Assembly: GCA_050743625.1 (NCBI GenBank)
Contig: JBOGED010000235.1
Location: 1 to 11,263 of the forward strand
DNA from: JBOGED01 sp050743625
GTDB lineage: Bacteria; Actinomycetota; Nitriliruptoria; Euzebyales; Egibacteraceae
DNA: 11,263 nucleotides
Reading direction: 5' to 3'
A program made the translations under genes and the position numbers. Shown piece after piece: positions 6,855 through 11,263 of this stretch (position 1 is its first letter; every line of letters starts with the position of its first letter). Under the pieces are notes generated by a model that was given only the letters and a program-made list of their open reading frames with translations, ran no database searches and was not told the origin of the DNA.

Positions 6855-6888
6855 GAGGGCCTCGACCGCCCGTGTGGCCGAGGCCCTC
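6855..6888 (+). terminator. Hairpin terminator after ssb
   Basis: GAGGGCCTCG (6855-6864) and CGAGGCCCTC (6879-6888) form a perfect 10-bp stem around a 14-nt loop, 19 nt after the ssb stop. No clear T tract follows, as is common for terminators in high-GC actinomycetes. It marks the end of the operon that begins upstream with traG. Confidence 0.65.
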
Positions 6889-7072
6889 ACCGCGTCACCC
6901 GCAGGGCGCCGGCGGCGGTGGGGGTCTACCACGACCCCGCGCTACCGTGCGCCCCCCTTCAGGGCCGTGGACGTCGAGCGGAGGCACGCCATCACCCACC
7001 AGGCCGCGCCAAGGCAAGGGCCGCGGTGCCGTTGTGCGCCGGCGGCTCGAGACGCAGGGGCTGGCTGGGTAC

Positions 7073-7094
7073 GGGGTCCGGGTGCCCGGACCCC
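7073..7094. repeat. Perfect hairpin, 10-bp stem with 2-nt loop
   Basis: GGGGTCCGGG (7073-7082) is followed by TG and then its exact reverse complement CCCGGACCCC (7085-7094). The very GC-rich, tightly closed stem could form in RNA or in single-stranded DNA. There is no T tract after it and no gene immediately before it, so a terminator role is not clear. Confidence 0.6.
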
Positions 7095-7214
7095 CACACC
7101 GATCCTTGAAGGGCAGAGGGCGGACCGCGCGTCAAGCCCGCTGCGCGTCCCCTGCGGGATCGCCTGACGGCGAGGCTTGACCCGCTCCCACCACAGCCAT
7201 CAGCGTGATCAGGG

Positions 7215-7230
7215 TGCGACAGCTGTCGCA
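7215..7230. repeat. 16-bp perfect palindrome
   Basis: TGCGACAGCTGTCGCA reads the same on both strands with no spacer, a form typical of binding sites for dimeric regulators. It lies in the gene-poor spacer, about 340 nt before the transposase start. No adjacent regulator gene is visible. Confidence 0.5.
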
Positions 7231-7329
7231 GGGCTGTTGCCTGCGGACGGCGACCGCGGCCTGTGGGGTCCGCCGAGCTGCGACGACCACAGAGCCCCCC
7301 TCTGCGCGGGAACGCGTGCGGCCGCCCCA

Positions 7330-7352
7330 GGGTGGTAAGACTCTTACTACCC
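7330..7352. repeat. Imperfect inverted repeat, operator- or terminator-like
   Basis: GGGTGGTAAG (7330-7339) and CTTACTACCC (7343-7352) pair across three bases with one G-T wobble; the inner GTAAG/CTTAC is perfect. It stands out as an AT-richer patch in GC-rich surroundings, 54 nt outside the left end of the IS. Confidence 0.4.
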
Positions 7353-7427
7353 GACGGTCACGTGTGGCGCTATCAGAAGCACTGTCATGGCCTGGAATGC
7401 TGTGTGGGACAGATGTCCCCAAGCGTT

Positions 7428-7457
7428 GCGCTGGGGCAATGATCAGAACCTGTGGAT
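7428..7457 (+). repeat. Left terminal or subterminal inverted repeat of the IS
   Basis: This copy reads inward from GCGCTGGGGCAAT to ACCTGTGGAT and matches the reverse complement of 9724-9753 at 22 of 30 positions, including the last ten in a row. The 14-bp palindrome GGGACAGATGTCCC at 7406-7419 lies just outside. Confidence 0.65.
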
Positions 7458-7568
7458 AGCCCTCGGTGGGGTGACGTGGAAGGGGCGCACATTCCAGAGG
7501 ATGATCTGAAGCCCATTGAAGTCTGATCAGGGCCGGCGTTTGGCGCGTCGGTTCGGGAAGGTACGCCC

Positions 7569-8861
7569 ATGCTCAAGGTAGTCCACGATGGCAGCGAGCC
7601 GAACGCGACGAGCGGTTCGGCGGTGAGCTCGTCGCTGTTGGATGCGATCGTGCGTGACGGGGCGCGGCAGATGCTGGCGGCGGCGTTGGCTGCCGAGGTG
7701 GCCGCCTACATCGAGGCCCATTCCGGCGAGGTCGACGTGAACGGGCACCGGCTGGTGGTCCGGCACGGCTACGACGCCGAGCGGGAGGTGACCACCGCGG
7801 CCGGCGCGGTCACGGTGCGGGCGCCGCGGGTCAACGACAAGCGCATCGACGAGGCCACCGGGCAGCGATGCCGGTTTTCCTCGGTGATCCTGCCCGCCTG
7901 GGCACGGAAGTCGCCGCAGATGGCGGAGGTGTTGCCGCTGCTGTATCTGCATGGCCTGTCCACCAGCGACTTCGCCCCGGCGTTGGGGCAGTTCCTGGGC
8001 ACCAGCCATGGGTTGTCGGCGGCCACGATCACCCGGTTGACCGAGCAGTGGAAGGACGACGCCCGCGCGTTCGCCGCCCGGTCGCTGGCCGAGGTCGACT
8101 ACGTGTATGTGTGGGTCGACGGGATCCACCTCAAGGTCCGCCTCGAGCATGACAAAGTGTGCCTGCTGGTGATGATCGGGGTGCGCGCCGACGGGACCAA
8201 GGAGCTGGTCGCCTTGTCCGACGGGTTCCGCGAATCGAGTGAGTCGTGGGCTGACCTGCTGCGCGACCCCTGTCTGTCAGGCTGCAATCGCCGCGGCATG
8301 ACCGCCCCGGTGCTCGCGGTCGGCGACGGGGCGCTGGGGTTCTGGAAGGCGATCCGCGACGTCTTTCCCGACGCCAAGGAGCAGCGCTGTTGGTGGCACA
8401 AGATCGGCAACGTGCTCGCCGCGCTCCCGAAGTCGGCGCACCGGCCGCGAAGAAGGCCCTGGCCGAGACCTACAACGCCGAGAACAAGGCGGCTGCGGTC
8501 AAGGCCGCCCACACCTTCGGCGACCGAGTACGGGGCGAAGTGGCCCAAGGCGGTGGCCAAGATCGTCGACGACCTTGACGTGCTGACCGCGGTTTCTACG
8601 ACTATCCGGCCGAGCACTGGATCCACCTTCGCACCAACCCGATCGAGTCGACCTTCGCCACCGTCCGGCTCCGCACCCGGGTCACCAAGCCCCGGTTCCC
8701 GCGCCGCCGGCGTGGCGATGGCCTTAAAGCTCATCGAGTCCGCCCAGGCCCGCTGGCGCGCGGTCAATGCGCCCCTCCTGGTCCGCGCCGGCGCGAGGTT
8801 CGAGAGCGGCCAGCTCGTCGAACGACCCGACGAATCAGGAGGTGATCAGCAAGCCGCGTGA
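7569..8861 (+). pseudogene. IS256-family (Mutator-type) transposase, indel-damaged
   Basis: Translation from ATG 7569 (GGGAAGG upstream) gives an IS256-family transposase that cuts and pastes DNA through a DDE active site. Asp184 in VWVDGIHLKV and Asp253 in VGDGALGFWKAI are present, with the family motif QRCWWHKIGNVLAALPKSAH (273-292). The frame stays open for 430 codons, but the segment after residue 291 is scrambled by indels: a missing C at 8441-8442, an extra G at 8519-8520, a shift near 8583 and about two lost bases near 8691. Reading across them recovers KKALAETYNAE, TEYGAKWPKAVAKIVDD, the region with the catalytic Glu (NPIESTFATVRLRTRV), and GSRAAGVAMALKLIESAQ. Residues 234-238 (PCLSG) are an extra in-frame insertion. 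As written the protein should be inactive. Confidence 0.88.
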
Positions 8862-8949
8862 CCACGGCGGCCATGGGACGGTCGGCATGTCGGTAGGCGG
8901 GAACTTCCGGGTCAGGTTCGGCTGCTTGACGGGTGGGTGCATGGTGGAC

Positions 8950-9531
8950 TCAGACATGCAGGGTGGGCCGGTAGATGAGTTCTTGGATGTGACCGTCGAG
9001 CGTCCGGCTGTCGACCAGCTCCAGGTCGAAGTCGGCCGCACCCTGGAAGATCGGGTCCACCCCGGTCTGACCGGTGATCACAGGGAAGAGCGTCACCTGC
9101 ACGCGGTCGACCAGCCCAGCGGCCATCAGCGCCCGGTTCAACGACAGGCTCCCGTGCGAACGCAACGGCACCTCGGACTCCTCCTTGAGCCGGGCGACGA
9201 CGTCGACGGCGTCACCGCTCACGACGGTCGAGTTCGGCCAATCGAGGGGGCCTTCCAGTGTGGACGACACCACCGTTGCCGGCAGGCTCCTCATCCGGGT
9301 GACCCATGGGTCACCCACGTCGGACCCCTCGGTGCTCGAGGCCAGCAGCCACACGAATTGCCGATACGTGTTGGCTCCGAAGACCATCCGCTGCTCCGCG
9401 CCGTACAAGGCGAGGCGGTGGTCGAGCAACTCTGGGCCTTGCTTGCCCCAGTAGCCGCCCCAGTTGCCGCCGCTGTGGGAGCCGAAGCCGTCGAGGCTGG
9501 AAAAGATGTCGAAGGTGTAGGTAGCGGTCAT
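8950..9531 (-). CDS. Dihydrofolate reductase / RibD C-terminal family protein
   Basis: Read on the minus strand from ATG 9531, this 193-aa protein is an intact member of the DHFR/RibD C-terminal fold. Visible blocks are MTATYTFDIFSSLDGFGS at the start, the nucleotide-binding RMVFGANTYRQF (48-59, equivalent to GRxTYE), and the C-terminal GSLSLNRALMAAGLVD followed by VTLFPVITGQTG and PIFQGAADFDLELV. Proteins of this group are NADPH-dependent reductases of unknown substrate; many are not true dihydrofolate reductases, so no symbol is given. A strong ribosome-binding site (GAGGAG) lies six bases before this ATG. A longer frame runs back to 9729 but has no family similarity. The gene sits opposite to, and downstream of, the transposase, inside the inverted repeats of the IS, and shows no damage. 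Confidence 0.88.
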   Translation of the reverse strand: MTATYTFDIFSSLDGFGSHSGGNWGGYWGKQGPELLDHRLALYGAEQRMVFGANTYRQFVWLLASSTEGSDVGDPWVTRMRSLPATVVSSTLEGPLDWPNSTVVSGDAVDVVARLKEESEVPLRSHGSLSLNRALMAAGLVDRVQVTLFPVITGQTGVDPIFQGAADFDLELVDSRTLDGHIQELIYRPTLHV

Positions 9532-9604
9532 GATGCTCTCCTCGAGTGCGGTTGATCGGATGTGGGGAGACAGACTGGGAACCACGGCGAGACTCATCGC
9601 CGTT

Positions 9605-9638
9605 GGACTCCTGGAGTCCGGCCGCCCCGGATGCGGCC
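9605..9638. repeat. Two adjacent small hairpins upstream of the DHFR-family gene
   Basis: GGACTC/GAGTCC (9605-9610 and 9614-9619) and GGCCGC/GCGGCC (9620-9625 and 9633-9638) are two back-to-back 6-bp stems, 74-107 nt before the gene's start on the minus strand. They may act in regulating the gene or in blocking read-through; this is inference. Confidence 0.35.
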
Positions 9639-9723
9639 CCAGGGCTTGACCATGGCCAAGACGGGTGGCGAAGGCCAGCGTAGGCAGCGACACGGCGGGC
9701 GGGAAGAACAGCGTGGCACGCCG

Positions 9724-9753
9724 ATCCACAGGTCTTGACTATTCCTCTTGCGC
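9724..9753 (-). repeat. Right terminal or subterminal inverted repeat of the IS
   Basis: ATCCACAGGT at 9724-9733 is the exact reverse complement of the inner end of the left repeat, and the rest of the copy runs out to GCGC at 9750-9753. The near-palindrome AGGACAGATGTCCT (9769-9782) lies outside it, 15 nt away, against 8 nt on the left. Confidence 0.65.
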
Positions 9754-9944
9754 TGACCGGAACAGCCTAGGACAGATGTCCTGAGCAGTTCGGCTGACCG
9801 AGCCCTTGGCCGGAGCCGCTCGTCGGACCCCGACGACCGCTGAGCAGCCGGCGCCGCTCGGGCGGGCGTCAGCCCTCCACCTGTCAGCGAGGGCCTCGCG
9901 AGGCGGCTCGTGATGCCCGAGCCTCACTCCGGTCGGGCTGGCCG

Positions 9945-9956
9945 GCCCCGCGGGGC
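9945..9956 (-). terminator. GC palindrome at the end of the CxxC protein gene
   Basis: GCCCCGCGGGGC is a perfect 12-bp palindrome that meets the stop codon of the minus-strand gene (stop 9956-9958). It may serve as part of a terminator. It is short and lacks a T tract. The 173 nt between here and the IS contain no gene I can support. Confidence 0.3.
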
Positions 9957-10156
9957 TACTCGGGTTCGTAGATGCCGTGGCCGAAGCGTGCGAGGTAGCA
10001 GTCGTCGCACCATAGCCCGTCGTCGTTGGCGAGCATCGGCCCGTTGATCTCGCCTTCGCCGTCCTCGTCGTCGACCCACTCGACCTCGAAGATCCGCTGA
10101 CAGCTGTCGCAGCGCCAGATCATCTCGCCGGCCGCGTTGACTCCCAACTCCGCCAT
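9956..10156 (-). CDS. Small protein with two CxxC pairs (zinc-ribbon-like)
   Basis: From ATG 10156 on the minus strand this encodes 65-66 residues. Cys16 and Cys19 (WRCDSCQ) and Cys50 and Cys53 (LWCDDCY) form two CxxC pairs spaced like a small zinc ribbon. Between them is an acidic loop (VDDEDGEGEINGP). The tail ends in FGHGIYEPE. The start is chosen because a GGAGGGG ribosome-binding site lies about eight bases upstream; the open frame extends back to 10210 without similar support. Such proteins bind one zinc and often contact nucleic acid or another protein, but no named family is recognised. An inverted-repeat element lies directly upstream (10242-10380), so that element could affect its transcription. 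Confidence 0.68.
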   Translation of the reverse strand: MAELGVNAAGEMIWRCDSCQRIFEVEWVDDEDGEGEINGPMLANDDGLWCDDCYLARFGHGIYEPE

Positions 10157-10241
10157 ACCACAACCCCTCCACGCGCTCGTCTGACCCAGTCTGGCCGGGT
10201 CCACGGACAACCCGAAGCGCGCCCGTTCGATGCCTCAGATC

Positions 10242-10380
10242 GGCCGCTTCCTCGGTAAGTGCCGGGGTTGTCGCCGTGTGGGAGCGGTCAAGACGCAGCG
10301 CCCGCAGCGCAGCGAGGACGAACGGTCTTGACCGCGACGAACGGCGACGCAGAATCCCGGCACTTACCGAGGAAGCGGCC
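10242..10380. repeat. 139-bp inverted-repeat element with perfect 25-bp arms (MITE-like)
   Basis: Positions 10242-10266, beginning GGCCGCTTCCTCGGTAAG, are the exact reverse complement of 10356-10380. Symmetry continues inward with GTCGCCGT (10270-10277) against ACGGCGAC (10341-10348) and GCGGTCAAGAC (10284-10294) against GTCTTGACCGC (10325-10335), so each arm is about 55 nt with small bulges, around a centre of about 30 nt. It contains no gene. Its length, terminal symmetry and intergenic position between two minus-strand genes fit a miniature inverted-repeat element or a large RNA hairpin. No flanking target duplication was recognised. Confidence 0.75.
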
Positions 10381-10397
10381 ACCACAACCCCAAGGGT

Positions 10398-11243
10398 TCA
10401 GCTCGCCGCGGGAAGCTGCTGGTGTAGCCGCTGCCCGACGAGGCCGATCTGGTCGAGGCTGAGGCCGGGGGTCTGGGCGCGCAACAGGGCACGCAGCAGT
10501 GTGGCGGGGATGATCGCGATCCCGTCGGCGTAGACGCCGTTGCGCGGGGTGGAGCCGCGGTGCAGACAGATCAGCGGCCGTATCGGGCAGGGGAAGGGGA
10601 GGTCGGCGAGCGCGTCGGCGACCTGGGCGGTTTCCCACCACAGGGTGTCGAGGGCGGGTTGGATGCTGTAGCCGCCGCGGCGGGCGTGGCCGGCGTCGTC
10701 GACCCAGACGTAGCCTTTCCAGCGTTTCGAGTCGATCACGAACACCCCGCCCGGCCCGACCGCGACGTGATCGATGTTCGCACGGGAGCCGGGGATCGCG
10801 AGGTCGTGCAACACGACCTAGCCGCGGCGTTGGAGCGGACCGAGCAGACGGCCGGTGGCCTGTTCCCCGCGCGCGCCGGTGCGCCACGCCTTGGTGTCGG
10901 GGGTGGTGTGGGGCCGGCAGGTCCACACCGCCCACCCGATGGCCGGCGCCCAGACCAGCGAGTCGGGCAGCGGACCGGTGAACACCGCGCCGACGAACCA
11001 GCTCACAATGGCCACGACGACGACGAGGAGCAGGTGGCCGGGCAGCGCCTTGCCCCAGGCGGCCCGTTCGAGGCCGCGGCGGCGGTGGTATTCGGCCAGC
11101 GCCGACGCGCCCGGCCGGCCCCCGCCCGCTGCGTCCGCGACCCCGGTGGGTCGGGGAGGATGTGAGGGCGGCGCATCGGGGGAAGCACCTCCAGGACGGG
11201 GGCTATCGGCTGATGCCGCGTGACATGGCACGGCTGCGGGCAC
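10398..11243 (-). pseudogene. Membrane-anchored NERD-domain (nuclease-related) protein interrupted by an amber codon
   Basis: The minus-strand frame from GTG 11243 has a Pro/Gly-rich leader, a basic helix (ALAEYHRRRGLER), two likely membrane segments (residues 70-89 and 95-108) and then a NERD domain. That domain starts at KAWRTGARGEQATGRLLGPL and continues through NIDHVAVGPGGVFVIDSKRW to the end at LPAAS. The presumed active-site set is Glu127, Asp158, Asp171 and Lys173. A single TAG at 10818-10820 falls in the same frame at codon 142, where homologues usually have Tyr (RRGYVVLHD). Downstream, a GTG at 10814 could restart a 138-residue protein lacking the first catalytic Glu. The true start is unclear: ATG 11176, with GGAGG upstream, would fit if one base is missing near 11141-11144. 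NERD proteins are predicted DNA-processing nucleases. Confidence 0.75.
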
Positions 11244-11263
11244 GGTCGAAGTCGCCGGCTTGG
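11203..11263 (-). CDS. Possible C-terminal end of an unidentified gene (partial)
   Basis: On the minus strand the last 61 bases read QAGDFDRARSRAMSRGISR followed by TAG at 11203-11205, with good third-position GC. This may be the end of a gene lying outside the window, upstream of the NERD gene. The opposite strand also has an open frame here, so the call is weak and no function can be suggested. Confidence 0.2.
   Translation of the reverse strand, partial: QAGDFDRARSRAMSRGISR

Larger units (their letters stand above)
6889..7405. other. Gene-poor, hairpin-rich spacer between the ssb operon and the IS
   Basis: No open frame here has a convincing start, coding character or recognisable protein. 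The stretch instead carries several symmetric sequences: a 6-bp stem GGGGTC/GACCCC at 6921-6938; a 10-bp stem at 7073-7094; an 8-bp inverted pair GTCAAGCC (7131-7138) and GGCTTGAC (7174-7181); a 16-bp perfect palindrome at 7215-7230; and an imperfect inverted repeat at 7330-7352. This density is compatible with an origin, a transfer origin or a regulatory region, or with remnants of deleted genes. No repeated iterons and no relaxase or replication gene were seen, so no role is assigned. Confidence 0.4.
7406..9782. mobile_element. IS256/Mutator-type element carrying a DHFR-family passenger gene
   Basis: The IS256-family transposase gene (7569-8861) and the opposite-strand DHFR-family gene (8950-9531) are enclosed by one pair of inverted repeats. 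The left copy, 7428-7457, and the reverse complement of the right copy, 9724-9753, match at 22 of 30 positions, including a perfect ACCTGTGGAT at the inner end and GCGC at the outer end. Just outside each lies a near-palindrome containing GGACAGATGTCC (7407-7418 and 9770-9781), which I tentatively include in the ends. The span is about 2.4 kb, against 1.3-1.5 kb for ordinary IS256 members. I could not find a target duplication of the 8-9 bp expected for this family, so the exact ends are uncertain. Confidence 0.6.

Noticed and set aside
7448..7459. TGTGGATA resembling a DnaA box
   Set aside because: It is part of the IS inverted repeat, and its mirror copy lies at the other IS end, so it is not evidence of an origin.
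855..9531. A functional folate link between folE and the DHFR-family gene
   Set aside because: They are about 7.5 kb apart, on opposite strands and in different mobile or metabolic contexts, and the DHFR-like protein belongs to a group whose substrates are mostly unknown.
8767..9555. 262-codon plus-strand frame downstream of the transposase
   Set aside because: It is antisense to the DHFR-family gene, which has conserved motifs and a good ribosome-binding site.
9532..9729. Longer start for the DHFR-family gene at 9729
   Set aside because: The extra 66 residues lack family similarity, and the strong ribosome-binding site points to ATG 9531.
9651..9737. Short plus-strand ORF beginning MAKTGGEG near the right IS end
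   Set aside because: It has no ribosome-binding site and no recognisable similarity, and its composition is low-complexity.
10099..10112. GACAGCTGTCGCAG similar to the 16-bp palindrome at 7215-7230
   Set aside because: It is fully explained as codons for the CDSCQ motif of the CxxC protein; the partial match is likely chance.
1..11263. CRISPR array, tRNA or rRNA genes, attachment sites
   Set aside because: No regularly spaced direct repeats, no tRNA cloverleaf or rRNA sequence, and no integrase or att core were found on either strand.

Overview
This 11.3 kb window is very GC-rich, uses GTG starts freely and has strongly G/C-biased third codon positions. Together with the protein families present, this points to a high-GC actinomycete. 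The DNA looks like an accessory region (genomic island, large plasmid or degenerated integrative element) rather than core chromosome. No RNA gene, CRISPR array or integrase was seen.

Region 1 (1-3080, + strand) is an intact, tightly packed metabolic cluster: the C-terminal two thirds of an FAD/NAD(P)H ferredoxin-type reductase, a GTP cyclohydrolase I (folE), a transaldolase (tal) and a small four-helix membrane protein. A glycoside hydrolase family 15 gene follows at 3261, but only its beginning is present and it carries a frameshift.

Region 2 (about 3767-6890, + strand) is conjugative-element DNA. It starts abruptly, fused to the broken GH15 gene, with the C-terminal part of a TraG/VirD4-type coupling protein. 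A chain of small genes follows, nearly all joined by 4-nt stop/start overlaps: a 209-aa unknown, a 49-aa exported or anchored peptide, a 183-aa unknown, a membrane-anchored protein (frameshifted), a GIY-YIG-like small nuclease (frameshifted near its end) and a plasmid-type single-stranded DNA-binding protein. A hairpin terminator closes the run. Everything upstream of the coupling-protein C-terminus is missing, so a deletion or illegitimate recombination appears to have joined regions 1 and 2.

Region 3 (6890-7405) has no convincing gene but holds several hairpins and palindromes.

Region 4 (about 7406-9782) appears to be one IS256/Mutator-type element. It has an indel-damaged transposase (+ strand) and, unusually, an intact dihydrofolate reductase/RibD C-terminal-family gene on the opposite strand, between the transposase and the right inverted repeat. 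The inverted repeats (7428-7457 and 9724-9753) match at 22 of 30 positions and enclose both genes.

Region 5 (9783-11263, - strand) holds a 65-aa protein with two CxxC pairs, a 139-bp inverted-repeat element with perfect 25-bp arms, and a membrane-anchored NERD-domain nuclease gene interrupted by one in-frame amber codon.

Several genes from 3261 onward carry single-base indels in short homopolymers, while 1-3080 is clean. These could be pseudogene decay or assembly error; the sequence alone cannot decide.
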